A stretch of DNA of 64,000 nucleotides. Source: Treponema denticola. GTDB lineage: Bacteria; Spirochaetota; Spirochaetia; Treponematales; Treponemataceae. A program made the position numbers and the translations under genes. This document shows, one piece after another, positions 25,268 through 34,722 of this stretch (position 1 is the first letter of the stretch; each line of letters opens with the position of its first letter). The notes beneath the pieces are model-generated. The model searched no databases. It saw only the letters and a program-made list of their open reading frames with translations, and had not been told where the DNA came from. Location of the stretch: contig NZ_CP051302.1 in the NCBI RefSeq assembly GCF_024181405.1, positions 992,001 to 1,056,000 on the forward strand. The letters are read 5' to 3'.

Positions 25268-25879
25268 TTAAGAAGAAACCTCTAAAAAATATCTTGCCGT
25301 AACGGGACGCAACTTATAAATTAAAGCGGAAACCAATATCATCTTAATAAAATCCCCCGGCAAATAAGGAATACAGGCAAGGCTCAAGGATTCAAAAAGC
25401 CCCCTGTTTGTAAGCTGCATAAATCTTGTTATCCCAAAAACATAAATAAGAGCAAAGCCCGAAAAAGAGGCTGCAATTATTTTTAAATAGTTTATTAACT
25501 TAATGCTCTTATTTTTACCTGAAGAAACTAAAGCAAGGTCTTTTTCTCCGGGCTTTCTAAAAAAAATAATCAAAAAAGCTGCTGCCGCAAGATAGCCGAT
25601 TAAAAAGCCTCCCGTAGGCCCCAAAAGATGGGCAAGCCCCCCTCTTCCGCCCGAAAAAACGGGAAGACCGAGTAAACCTGCAATCAAAAAAAGAGCTGTT
25701 GAAGCAGTCCCGTAAAGCCCCCCTAAAAGCCCCGATGCCAAAATAGGCATCATGTTTTGAAGCACTATGGGAACGGGAGTTCCGGGAAGAGGAAAGGCTA
25801 TAAACCCGCTTACGGCAATAAAGGCAGCAAAAAGCGGAACAAAAATCGGCATAATCGATAGTTTAAAATTTGAGCTCAT
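25268..25879 (-). CDS. bioY: Biotin ECF transporter substrate-binding protein BioY
   Basis: 203 residues, six hydrophobic segments. Typical BioY features: ALFAAF-like opening (VPLFAAFIAVSGFIAFPLPGTPVPIVLQNM family motif beginning near residue 13), GLLGLPVFSGGRGGLAHLLGPTGGFL-type stretch around 66-92, and PGDFIKMILVSAL near the end. It captures biotin from outside; the next two genes energise uptake. It is the first gene of the operon, with GGAGAAAAT before the ATG. No biotin synthesis genes are in the window. Confidence 0.95.
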   Translation of the reverse strand: MSSNFKLSIMPIFVPLFAAFIAVSGFIAFPLPGTPVPIVLQNMMPILASGLLGGLYGTASTALFLIAGLLGLPVFSGGRGGLAHLLGPTGGFLIGYLAAAAFLIIFFRKPGEKDLALVSSGKNKSIKLINYLKIIAASFSGFALIYVFGITRFMQLTNRGLFESLSLACIPYLPGDFIKMILVSALIYKLRPVTARYFLEVSS

Positions 25880-26004
25880 ATTTTCTCCAAATCAAATTGA
25901 TAACCATAATAATAAAACAGGGTAACAATTTAAGAAGCCTATGTCAAGCCCCCGCATTGCCTCAAGTTAAATCTAAGCGATTCGGTTTAAAATATTTTGT
26001 CAGT

Positions 26005-27672
26005 CTAAAACTCAAGCTGTTTTATCCTCGGAATCATTTCAAGATTTGGTTTGCGATTGCTTATTTCGATTACCGTTAAATCACCGAGAGCGGCGATGTC
26101 TTTGCGAATTTCGCCTGCGAGCCCGGAATCAACGGCTGTAAAGCAATCGTCTAAAACTATGAGTTTACTCCTACATAAAAGAGCCCTTGCAATTCCAATG
26201 CGTTGGGTTTGTCCGCCTGAAACGCCTCCCGTTAAGTTACCGACTTTTGTTTCCAAGCCCTTGGGCATGGTTTCCAAATCTTTGTCTAAGCGGGTAATTC
26301 TTAAAACTTTTTGGATTTCCGCTTCGGTAATCTTTCCTTCCGTTTCAGAGCTGACACCAAGTAAAAGATTTTCACGCAAGCTTGCGTTAAAAATTTGCGG
26401 GGTCGGCGGAATATAAACGGCAAGGGGCGAAACAAAAATCGCCTCGGGTTTTTCTATTATTTTTCCATTTAAGATTATTTCACCGCCGGTTTTTTTAGTA
26501 ATTCCCAGCATGGACTTTATCACGGAGCTTTTTCCCGAAGCAACGGCTCCTGTAATAAAATAATACTCCCCGCCGTAAATGTCGAACGATTTTTCTATTT
26601 TGAAATTGCTCTCGGGATACTCCACACAAAGATTTTTTACAACAATGGACTCGATATTATATTCTTGCGGACTTTTTATATCAAGCTGTTCATCCTCGTT
26701 TTTAGCTTTTGTATAAATATCTTGAACACGCTCCAAAGAAATTTTTGTTTGTTTTACGCTCACAAAAAAATCCGAAACGGAAGATGCAAAGTTAGAAAGT
26801 GAAACAGATAAGCTGATAAAAAACGCAAGATCTCCCACAGAAAAACTAATAGTCTCGATGTTTAAAGCAATAAAAATCAACATTGCCGAAGTAATCAGCT
26901 GATGCCCTAATCTAAAAAGTGATTTAATTAAAGAGCTGCCGATATTTTCCTGAAGAGCGGCTTTTGCAGCTTTTTGATTTATATCAAAATAAGCATCGAT
27001 AAAGTTTTGATTTTTATAATCGGTTTTTATTTCTTGGGCGGATTGTAATGCAGTCGTTAAAAAACCTGAAGTTGCCGCGGCCGCTTTGAGGCTGTTTTCA
27101 CGCCAGCGTTCTACCTTTGGAAGCAGCAAAGTAATAATCCCAATATTAAAAGCAATTAAAAAGAGAGCAATAAATGTAAAAGTTACATTAACGGAAAACA
27201 TTAACACAACTGTTACTATAGCAACGACTAGCGATGTAGAAAAATGCGGAAAAGATCCTGTGAGTAAAGAAGAAAGTTGATCTATATCTTCACGGAATTT
27301 ATAAGCGGTTTCCCCGATTGCTTCCGAAGTATAAAACTCTTTCGGTTGTAATATAATTGCCCGAAGCATTTTGTTTACAAAAAGTTTTTTTATTTTTGTT
27401 CTAAAAAGCCAACCTATATTCATAGTTATATATGCAAAAGCTGTAAACAAAAATCCGGTCGCCATCAAAATAATAATAAACCAAACACCCAATGGCAAAT
27501 CAATTTTATTTTCAAAAAGAGAAAACATTTGCTTTTCGATAAATGCAGGAAACAACCCGGAGGTAAACTGAAGCAAAAAAGCCGAGACCATTGCCGCCAA
27601 GAAAAAAAACGGATGCCGTTTTATAACTTTTAAGTTGACTGATAATAAGGATTCCGGTTTAATTTGTTTCAT
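26005..27672 (-). CDS. ABC exporter subunit with degenerate ATPase site
   Basis: I choose ATG 27672, which follows GAAGGAGGAG by 4 bases and overlaps the end of the upstream gene; product 555 residues. Six transmembrane segments occupy about 20-310, then an ATPase domain: Walker A GAVASGKSS (about 375-383), signature VSGGQ (about 484-488), Walker B LIVLDD with Asp where the catalytic Glu should be (about 509), and SNR where the switch His should be (about 539). These two substitutions mark the non-catalytic half of a heterodimeric exporter. The partner is the upstream gene. Substrate unknown. Confidence 0.9.
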   Translation of the reverse strand: MKQIKPESLLSVNLKVIKRHPFFFLAAMVSAFLLQFTSGLFPAFIEKQMFSLFENKIDLPLGVWFIIILMATGFLFTAFAYITMNIGWLFRTKIKKLFVNKMLRAIILQPKEFYTSEAIGETAYKFREDIDQLSSLLTGSFPHFSTSLVVAIVTVVLMFSVNVTFTFIALFLIAFNIGIITLLLPKVERWRENSLKAAAATSGFLTTALQSAQEIKTDYKNQNFIDAYFDINQKAAKAALQENIGSSLIKSLFRLGHQLITSAMLIFIALNIETISFSVGDLAFFISLSVSLSNFASSVSDFFVSVKQTKISLERVQDIYTKAKNEDEQLDIKSPQEYNIESIVVKNLCVEYPESNFKIEKSFDIYGGEYYFITGAVASGKSSVIKSMLGITKKTGGEIILNGKIIEKPEAIFVSPLAVYIPPTPQIFNASLRENLLLGVSSETEGKITEAEIQKVLRITRLDKDLETMPKGLETKVGNLTGGVSGGQTQRIGIARALLCRSKLIVLDDCFTAVDSGLAGEIRKDIAALGDLTVIEISNRKPNLEMIPRIKQLEF

Positions 27673-29365
27673 TTGCTCCTCCTTCGGAGAGGTTAGCTTT
27701 TTCTCCTTGAAATAATTTTCCATTCTCCAATAAAAATTTTACATTTGTTTTTTCTAAAGTTTCAGTTCTGTGGGCAATTATAATTGCCGTTTTGTTTTCT
27801 ATAAGCTCATTAAATGCAAGCTGAATTTTTTCCTGCTCAGTGTTATCAAGTTTTGCAGTGGACTCGTCCAAAATAATAATTTTACTTTGTTTTAAGAATA
27901 ATCTCGCACAAGCTAAAAGCTGAGTTTCTCCACCGGAAAAATTTGCCGCTCCGTCTTCACAAATATAATCTAAGCCTCCCGGTAGAGCCATAATCTTTTC
28001 ATACATTCCGCTTTTCTTTAAAGCTTCTTTTATTTGCTCATCGGAAATGCTTTGGTCAAACATTCGGATATTATCCCGAATACTTGCATAAAAAAGAACA
28101 ATACTCTGACTAACATATTCGATATTTTCAGCAAGCGATTTTTGACTGAACTCATTTAATGGAACACCGTTTAATAAAATTTCTCCGGACTGAGGTTCGT
28201 AAAGCTTTAATAAAAGCTTTACGAGAGTTGATTTTCCGCTTCCCGTTCTTCCCTGTAAAGCACAATGATCTCCTGCATTTATTTTAAAACTTAAATTATC
28301 TAAAATCAAATCCCGCTCATCATAAGCAAAGGAAACATTTTTAAACTCGACACTGTATGTTTTATCATCGAGAGTTTTATTCCCGAAAGAAATATGTGGC
28401 TTTTCAATGTATAATTTAAAAACCCTATTTATCCTTGCACCAAGCCCTTGAAATGTAGTTGCATTTTGAGCGAGCATTTCAAGCGGCCATTCTAAAAGCA
28501 CAAAATAATTATATAACATAAAAGTCTGACCGAGGCTTAGCTTCGCATCTTTTAGTAAATAAAACAAGATCACAACCAAACAGGATTTTTCAATAAATGT
28601 TATGGCTTGGCTTAACATCATCGTAAAAGTAAAAAGTCTATAAAATTTTTTTTCATTTTTAAAAGATGTATCGTGTAAGCTGTCTGAGTTTGCAAGGATT
28701 TTACCTTTTGCGTTTAAGCTGTGAAGCTCTTCTCGTCCTGTAATACTTTCCGTAACAAGGGCATTTACCTCTGCCATGTTTTTTCGCACAGTTTCAAGAG
28801 AACTAGTATCTTTTTTAGATTGACGCAACATCATAATAATACTGATAACGGAACAAAGAACAAAAATACATCCTAATAGAACGGAATTAAAAAAAACAAT
28901 TATTAAAATTCCCGATAGAATAATAATATTCGAAATTATATCAAGTACAAAAGTAGAAATATTATTTGAAAGAATTAATACATCGCCTTCAACACATTCT
29001 ACCAATTCGCCGACAGGATTATTATGATAAAACCCCATATCCAATTGCAAAAAATTTTTTAGCATATCGGAACGCAGTGCTTTAGTTAAACTCCAAGAAA
29101 GCTTTTGCATAAAAAAATTGCGGAAAGTATTTAAAACCTCTACAAAAAAAACAAACCCCAAATAAAAAAGAGCAATTACTAAAATGCTTTTTGTCCCAAG
29201 TCCGCCTGAAACTCCGTCTATAAACTTTTGAAAAAGCTGAGGTATGTACAAAGTAAGCCCAATATGAGAAAAAAAGAATAAACATAAACTCGCAAAAAGT
29301 ATTTTATGCCTAAATAAAAATTTTTTAAAGTACGAAATAAACGATTTATGTGGTGTCATGATCAT
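27659..29365 (-). CDS. ABC exporter subunit with canonical ATPase site
   Basis: Start at ATG 29365, 5 nt after AAGGA; an in-frame ATG 17 codons upstream has no ribosome site and lies near the promoter. About 568 residues: six transmembrane segments, then Walker A GRTGSGKST, signature FSGGE, Walker B IIILDES with the catalytic Glu, and H-loop IIAHRTE, all intact. With the degenerate partner downstream (14-bp overlap) it forms an asymmetric MsbA/LmrCD-like exporter. The cargo (drug, lipid or peptide) cannot be told from sequence. Confidence 0.92.
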   Translation of the reverse strand: MIMTPHKSFISYFKKFLFRHKILFASLCLFFFSHIGLTLYIPQLFQKFIDGVSGGLGTKSILVIALFYLGFVFFVEVLNTFRNFFMQKLSWSLTKALRSDMLKNFLQLDMGFYHNNPVGELVECVEGDVLILSNNISTFVLDIISNIIILSGILIIVFFNSVLLGCIFVLCSVISIIMMLRQSKKDTSSLETVRKNMAEVNALVTESITGREELHSLNAKGKILANSDSLHDTSFKNEKKFYRLFTFTMMLSQAITFIEKSCLVVILFYLLKDAKLSLGQTFMLYNYFVLLEWPLEMLAQNATTFQGLGARINRVFKLYIEKPHISFGNKTLDDKTYSVEFKNVSFAYDERDLILDNLSFKINAGDHCALQGRTGSGKSTLVKLLLKLYEPQSGEILLNGVPLNEFSQKSLAENIEYVSQSIVLFYASIRDNIRMFDQSISDEQIKEALKKSGMYEKIMALPGGLDYICEDGAANFSGGETQLLACARLFLKQSKIIILDESTAKLDNTEQEKIQLAFNELIENKTAIIIAHRTETLEKTNVKFLLENGKLFQGEKANLSEGGANETN

Positions 29366-29406
29366 AAATATCCTTAAATTAGTTTTAAATATACATACTT
29401 GCAAAT

Positions 29407-29435
29407 AGTCTATCATGTTGAAAATACGTTGTCAA
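29407..29435 (-). promoter_or_regulatory. Promoter of the ABC exporter genes
   Basis: On the minus strand -35 TTGACA (29430-29435), 17 bp, then TGATAGACT, an extended -10 (29407-29412). It lies back-to-back with the helicase promoter. Confidence 0.7.
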
Positions 29436-29451
29436 GTCTATTCTCCCATAC

Positions 29452-29480
29452 TTGAAGCCTCCTACAAAATAAGCTATAAT
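29452..29480 (+). promoter_or_regulatory. Helicase promoter, leaderless type
   Basis: -35 TTGAAG (29452-29457), 17 bp, -10 TATAAT (29475-29480), then 9 bases to ATG 29490 with no ribosome site. Confidence 0.75.
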
Positions 29481-29489
29481 ACTCACGAT

Positions 29490-32027
29490 ATGAAATATAA
29501 AAATCTACCGGTATACGAACAAAAAGACAGAATATTGGAAATGCTTGAGCACAATCAGGTAATCGTTGTAGAAAGCCCTACGGGTTCAGGCAAGACTACC
29601 CAGCTGCCGGTTATTTTACATGAAGCAGGCTACAGCCGTTCAGGTATGATAGGCGTTACCCAGCCGAGGCGTATTGCAGCCCTTTCGGTGAGCGAATTTA
29701 TTTCAAAACAGCTTAAAGAGCCGATGCCCGGCCTTGTCGGATATAAGATGAGGTTTGAAGATAAGACTTCAAACGATACGAAGATAAAAATAATGACAGA
29801 CGGCATTCTTTTACAGGAACTGAAACTGGATCCTTGGCTCAGCAAGTATTCCGTAATCTTGGTCGATGAGGCTCATGAGCGTAGCTTAAATATAGACTTT
29901 ATATTGGGACTTTTAAAACGGATAATAACGGAACGAAAAGATTTTAAGGTTATAATTTCGTCGGCCACAATAAATACCGATCTATTTTCGATGTACTTTG
30001 ACGGATGCCCCGTAATCAAAATCGATGCCATCACCTACCCCGTTACCCTGATCTTTGACCCCCCTGCGGTTAAGGCTTCTACCGATACCCAAGAAGCGGA
30101 AACGGCCTTGATGGACAAGATAGCCTCGATTGTAGGCCGCATTTTAAGTGAAGGACGGAGCGGTGCCATTCTGGTTTTTCTTCCGGGGGAAAGAGCCATC
30201 AAGGACTGCATTGAAAGGCTGTCAAAAGAACCGTGGTACAGAAAACTTTTTATCCTCCCCCTTTACGGCCGTTTAAGCAAAGAAGAACAAGAAAGAGTTT
30301 TTAAATCCCCGCCATTTGGGAAAAAGAAGATTGTTATATCGACAAACATAGCGGAAACATCCATAACGATAAATGACATTGCTGCCGTTATAGACTCGGG
30401 GCTTGCAAAACTTAACTTTTATAATCCTTTTACCTTTACCTCAAGTTTGGATGAAACCCTAATATCTAAGGCCTCATGTAATCAAAGACGAGGCAGAGCC
30501 GGAAGAACTCAGGAAGGCGTATGCTACCGCCTTTACACCCGCAAGGACTTTGAAACAAGGCAGCTTTATACCCTCGAAGAAATCTACCGTACAGACCTAT
30601 CAGAGGTTGTTATGCGTATGGCGGAACTGGGAATTCTCGACTTTGAAAATTTCGATTTTATTTCGCCTCCGGGAAAAAAGGGCATAATAGGAGCCATAGA
30701 CACCTTAAACATGCTCGATGCCCTAGAAAGCGACCGCTCTTTAAGCAGCATAGGAAAGATGATGTGTCTTTTCCCTTTAGCTCCAAGGCAATCCCGAATC
30801 ATAGTTGAAGCAATTACAAGATACCCCGACCTTGTAGAAGAGGTTTTAATCGCTGCGGCCTTTTTATCGGCACGGAGCCCCGTCATCTTCCCTGAAGGCG
30901 AAGAAATCGAAGCCCGCAAGGCTCACGCCCTTTTTGATGAACCCCTCGGAGACTTTGCTTCGTTTTTAAAGGTTTTTAGAATGTATTCTCAAGCCCTCGA
31001 TAAAGAAAGGTTTTGTAAAATTCACTATCTCGATGACAGAGTAATGGCTGAAATAGCCAATATAAAAGAACAACTTGAACTCATAGTTTCGGATATAGGT
31101 GTTCCGATTCTTTCGGGCGGAAAAATGGAACACTACCTTACGGCTATAGCCAAGGGAATGATTCAGTTTGTATGCTCGGCTCAGGGAAGGGACTCTTACC
31201 GCTCCCTCACAACAGAAAAGATTTTTATCCACCCCGGCTCCTGCATGTACAAGGAAAAAGAACAGTTTATAGTTGCAGGCGAAATAGTTAGAACTTCGCG
31301 CATGTATGCCATGTCGGTTTCTCCTCTTTCAAAAAAGATAATTGAAGAGGTTGCCCCTGCCCTTTTAGAAAGGAAGGATAAAGGGTCAAAAAAAGAAAAA
31401 GACGAACACAGGACAGAACAAAAAGAAGAAAAGAAGAAGCCGGAAGAAGAAAGCGTTCTTATCGAGGGAACTCGCTATCTTATCAAAAAAATAAAGGGCA
31501 AAAAGCATCTCATTCTTCCTTGGAAAGAATTTAAGGTTACGGCCGAGGCTCTCCGCAAAAAATACAGTGAAGAAAATCAAAACGGAGCCTTGGAGCAATT
31601 AAAGGGCTTGAGGGGAAAAATAGAAATCAACAAAAGCGAGCTCCTCTCAGGCGAAAAGATGGACTTAATTTTAAATGTGGTAAATAATTTTAATATCGAA
31701 CAGATAGAAAAAACCGAAGATGAAAAGCGCTTTGACAAAAATAAAAATTATTTTATTGAAGAAGATTTGGAAGCCCTTGTAAATTCCTTAAACCTCTTAT
31801 TTAGAACTACAATAGCAAAAAAGACTACAAAGCAGCTGGGCTTTATAACCCTCTTTTGTGACGGTACAGGACATTTTTGGTTTAAAACCTCAAGAGGTTT
31901 TCATACGGCCTTACACGAAAGCCTTGTATCCCTTCAAAGCTTGATTGACCTTGCAGGAGAAAATTTTAATGAAGACCAAAAAATAATAGTCCGCACTATC
32001 TACGGAAAAATGAATAAGATGATTTAA
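29490..32027 (+). CDS. DEAH-box RNA helicase, HrpA-like
   Basis: About 845 residues from ATG 29490 (MKYKNLPVYEQKDRILEML). Helicase motifs: I ESPTGSGKTTQLP, Ia TQPRRIAA, II DEAH, III SATIN, V STNIAETSITI, VI QRRGRAGRTQEG, then HA2 and OB-fold domains. A Lys/Glu-rich insertion (about 635-680) is followed by a further C-terminal extension. It is shorter than E. coli HrpA (about 1300). Likely role in rRNA or mRNA remodelling. I start at this ATG because the earlier frame opening lies upstream of the -10. Confidence 0.92.
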   Translation: MKYKNLPVYEQKDRILEMLEHNQVIVVESPTGSGKTTQLPVILHEAGYSRSGMIGVTQPRRIAALSVSEFISKQLKEPMPGLVGYKMRFEDKTSNDTKIKIMTDGILLQELKLDPWLSKYSVILVDEAHERSLNIDFILGLLKRIITERKDFKVIISSATINTDLFSMYFDGCPVIKIDAITYPVTLIFDPPAVKASTDTQEAETALMDKIASIVGRILSEGRSGAILVFLPGERAIKDCIERLSKEPWYRKLFILPLYGRLSKEEQERVFKSPPFGKKKIVISTNIAETSITINDIAAVIDSGLAKLNFYNPFTFTSSLDETLISKASCNQRRGRAGRTQEGVCYRLYTRKDFETRQLYTLEEIYRTDLSEVVMRMAELGILDFENFDFISPPGKKGIIGAIDTLNMLDALESDRSLSSIGKMMCLFPLAPRQSRIIVEAITRYPDLVEEVLIAAAFLSARSPVIFPEGEEIEARKAHALFDEPLGDFASFLKVFRMYSQALDKERFCKIHYLDDRVMAEIANIKEQLELIVSDIGVPILSGGKMEHYLTAIAKGMIQFVCSAQGRDSYRSLTTEKIFIHPGSCMYKEKEQFIVAGEIVRTSRMYAMSVSPLSKKIIEEVAPALLERKDKGSKKEKDEHRTEQKEEKKKPEEESVLIEGTRYLIKKIKGKKHLILPWKEFKVTAEALRKKYSEENQNGALEQLKGLRGKIEINKSELLSGEKMDLILNVVNNFNIEQIEKTEDEKRFDKNKNYFIEEDLEALVNSLNLLFRTTIAKKTTKQLGFITLFCDGTGHFWFKTSRGFHTALHESLVSLQSLIDLAGENFNEDQKIIVRTIYGKMNKMI

Positions 32028-32075
32028 AGAAGTTTCTAAAACTGAAGTTTTTAGAGGCGTTAATTGGAGGTGCTT

Positions 32076-32606
32076 ATGTGGTGGTTAGTTTTTGTTTTGA
32101 GCGGTATTTTTGTGTTTTTATTTTTAAAAAAATCGTGGAAAGAAAATTCGGAAGGGGTTAAATTAAACGACGGAACTGCTGCAGAAGATGAAGCCTTAGA
32201 TGATGTAGTTGAAATGGAAGATGCTTTTTTTGAAGCTGTCCAATCGGGAAAAAAGGTCGTCAAATTTATGCACTTGTTCTATCAAGAAGACTTAATGATG
32301 ATAAAATCATTATTTCAAAGTGAACATATTCCATACCGTGTTGAAAATGAACATGTAGCTTCGGTTCTTGTAGGATACGGTGTTACCGGCTTTAACCATA
32401 CCGACTTTTATATTCTTCGTGAAGATTATGATGATGCATTTAAAATCGTAAAAGAATATGCAGAAAACAAGCGTTTATCCGGAAAGGTTTCAGGAATGGC
32501 GGATAAAATGGGAGCTGTAATTACCGTTTTATTTGCATCAAGTTTTATACCGGAAAAACATGAAACTTCAGGTATAGTGGTTTTTAAACTTGAAGAAGAA
32601 GATTAA
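32076..32606 (+). CDS. Membrane-anchored protein with DUF2007-like domain
   Basis: Start at ATG 32076, 6 nt after GGAGG, giving 176 residues. One N-terminal transmembrane segment (WWLVFVLSGIFVFLFL), an acidic linker, then a small alpha/beta domain (VVKFMHLFYQEDLMMIKSLF ... FYILREDYDDAFKIVKEY) that resembles the DUF2007 'putative signal transducing' fold. The end is weakly conserved-looking. Function unknown; it stands alone between the helicase and a convergent lipoprotein gene. Confidence 0.7.
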   Translation: MWWLVFVLSGIFVFLFLKKSWKENSEGVKLNDGTAAEDEALDDVVEMEDAFFEAVQSGKKVVKFMHLFYQEDLMMIKSLFQSEHIPYRVENEHVASVLVGYGVTGFNHTDFYILREDYDDAFKIVKEYAENKRLSGKVSGMADKMGAVITVLFASSFIPEKHETSGIVVFKLEEED

Positions 32607-32626
32607 TCCTTTTAACTCGAAAACGA

Positions 32627-34288
32627 TTAATTAAGCTCTTTTATTTTTTTTAATAGGGAGGCCGCCTGATAGTTTTTAGGATTTAATTCCAAGGCATAGC
32701 CTAAGACACTTATAGCCCTATCATAAGCCTTTCTTTCATAAAAGATTGAAGCAATCTCATAGTGCAGCATACTTTGTCTTTTTTTATCCTGAGTCATTGA
32801 TACGGCAAGGCTGTAGGCATTTACAGCCTCTTCGGTTTTGCCGGACATATAATACATATAGGCGGAATTTACCGTAGAAGCATAAGCATAGGCAGGAAGT
32901 TGTGCAGAAGCCGCAAAAGAAGATACGGCATTTTCAAAGTCTCCGCTCAAAGCCGAATTTATTCCTGCATAAAAAGAATCTTCATATCGTTTTCCTATTT
33001 CACTAACGCTAAGACAAGCATTAAAATCTCCTGATTGAGCAAAGTACCATTTTGCATATTCTCTGATAATGGACTCCTTGCCGTATTTTTCAAGAATCTT
33101 CCACATATCGGCCTTGCCCCTTGCTTTGGAAGCATAGGTTTTATCCGTTATTTGATTGTATCTAAATTCTTCTAAAATAAACCTTTGGTCAAAATTCGGA
33201 GTCTTCATAGCCCTTGCTAAAAGGTCTTCAGGCTTATATGTCATCTTGGGAGAGGTAAAATAAGTTTCTTCCATCTTCATTGAATAAAAGCCCTTAGATT
33301 CAAGATAGGCACTAAGCTCGTCTTGCGAATTTAATTCGCGTAAAGCAATATCTTCACGGACATAGCGGGCTATAACGGGATAAAAGCCGGGATATAAATC
33401 TATACATTCTATTAAAAGATCTACACGCTCTTTTTCATCAGGAGCCGTAAGAGCCAAATCATAAAATACTATGGGAGAAGCTTCGGGACTTCTATCGGCC
33501 GCAGCCTGCCAAAAGGCCCTAGCCCTTTCCGTATCTCCTTGCCCGAAGGCTGCATCGGCAGCAAGCATAAGATGAAGCCGTGCATTTTCAGCCGTTTTAC
33601 CTTCGCCTCCGTCTTTATCCGCATAAACAAGAGAAAAATATAAATCGCCGAAAATAGAATCGAAGACACCGAGGTCGTAAACAATACAGCTCCAAAAAAA
33701 AGGATGCTCAGGAGCAACATCATTCGGAATATTATAGCGTAAATGAGAAGCCTCCCTTAAACGGCCCTTAGCTGCCAAGACAATAGCGGCATTCTTTAAA
33801 AAAACTTGATTTTCAGTTTTATCGTAAGCTGCTTTTAAAAGACTAAAATCGGAATTAAAGGAATTTAAGGCGATATCGGATAAAATAGAGGCTTCGGCAC
33901 CCAATGAAGCATAAGGCGTATCTTTTAATTTTTCACAATAAGGCAGGGCTTCAGCCGGCTTTCCTGAATCAATAAGAATTGAAGTTAATAAGGCAGAAAG
34001 CTCCGGTGAATCAGGAAAATTCTTTATGCCCGTTTGAAGAGAGATTAAGGCATCGGGAATAGAATTAAGTTTTAATTGCCGTTTGACAATACTTACATAA
34101 TTTGTAGAATTTACGGCCTTTTTTTGAAGACGTTTTAAACTCTTCAAAGCCTTAGCCTGATAACCTTCCGCTATTTGAAGATCAATCTTGGAAAGTTCTT
34201 TAAAAAAAGCTTGTTCATTAGTTTTGCCCGAACAAGAAAAAAATAAAAAAGCTATAAAAAGAATAAAAACTGTCTTTAGCCGCCGCAT
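32627..34288 (-). CDS. TPR-repeat lipoprotein
   Basis: 553 residues. Signal peptide with lipobox FLFFSC (lipidated Cys at about 19). The rest is almost all helical and built of tetratricopeptide-like repeats, clearest at the C-terminus (HYEIASIFYERKAYDRAISVLGYALELNP) and near 45-120. Such proteins scaffold envelope complexes in the periplasm. It follows nusB by 9 bp on the same strand, so it is probably in the alaS-SurA-nusB transcript. The order resembles the T. pallidum region around TP1014-TP1017, from memory. Confidence 0.85.
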   Translation of the reverse strand: MRRLKTVFILFIAFLFFSCSGKTNEQAFFKELSKIDLQIAEGYQAKALKSLKRLQKKAVNSTNYVSIVKRQLKLNSIPDALISLQTGIKNFPDSPELSALLTSILIDSGKPAEALPYCEKLKDTPYASLGAEASILSDIALNSFNSDFSLLKAAYDKTENQVFLKNAAIVLAAKGRLREASHLRYNIPNDVAPEHPFFWSCIVYDLGVFDSIFGDLYFSLVYADKDGGEGKTAENARLHLMLAADAAFGQGDTERARAFWQAAADRSPEASPIVFYDLALTAPDEKERVDLLIECIDLYPGFYPVIARYVREDIALRELNSQDELSAYLESKGFYSMKMEETYFTSPKMTYKPEDLLARAMKTPNFDQRFILEEFRYNQITDKTYASKARGKADMWKILEKYGKESIIREYAKWYFAQSGDFNACLSVSEIGKRYEDSFYAGINSALSGDFENAVSSFAASAQLPAYAYASTVNSAYMYYMSGKTEEAVNAYSLAVSMTQDKKRQSMLHYEIASIFYERKAYDRAISVLGYALELNPKNYQAASLLKKIKELN

Positions 34289-34297
34289 TTTTAAATT

Positions 34298-34708
34298 TTA
34301 AGACTTATTTTTAATACTGTCAAGTACCGCATTTACAAATTTATAGGAATCATCGGTACCGAAATCTTTGGCCAAATTTATAGCCTCATCTATTACAATG
34401 GGCGGAGGGGTATCTTTTTGATATATAAGAGAATAGACACTCAATCTTAAAATTGCCTTATCAACCGAATTAAGCCGATCTATAACCCAGTTATCCAGAT
34501 TTTCCTGAATTACCTTATCTATTTCGGTTATATTTTCGATTGTCCCCAAGACCATCATTTTAGGAAAGAGATAGCTATTGGGATCCTTTATAGAGTCTTC
34601 ATTTTGCCAAGAGAAATTCAATAAATCGTCAAGGACGGCTCCTCCAACATCCCAAGCAACAAGGGCTTGAAAAGCGAGAATCCGTCCTCTGCGTCTGCCT
34701 ACACTCAT
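34298..34708 (-). CDS. nusB: Transcription antitermination factor NusB
   Basis: 136 residues, all-helical. Typical RRRGRILAFQALVAWDV start, LDNWVIDRLNSVDKAILRLSVYSLIY in the middle and PPIVIDEAINLAKDFGTDDSYKFVNAVLD at the end. With NusE it binds boxA RNA in rRNA antitermination. No ribosome site is evident; the gene begins 14 bp after the SurA-like gene. Confidence 0.95.
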   Translation of the reverse strand: MSVGRRRGRILAFQALVAWDVGGAVLDDLLNFSWQNEDSIKDPNSYLFPKMMVLGTIENITEIDKVIQENLDNWVIDRLNSVDKAILRLSVYSLIYQKDTPPPIVIDEAINLAKDFGTDDSYKFVNAVLDSIKNKS

Positions 34709-34722
34709 TTAAAATCTATCGA

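Noticed and set aside
32030..32060. Terminator after the DEAH helicase
   Set aside because: CTAAAA/TTTTTAG forms only a weak AT stem and no T-tract follows.
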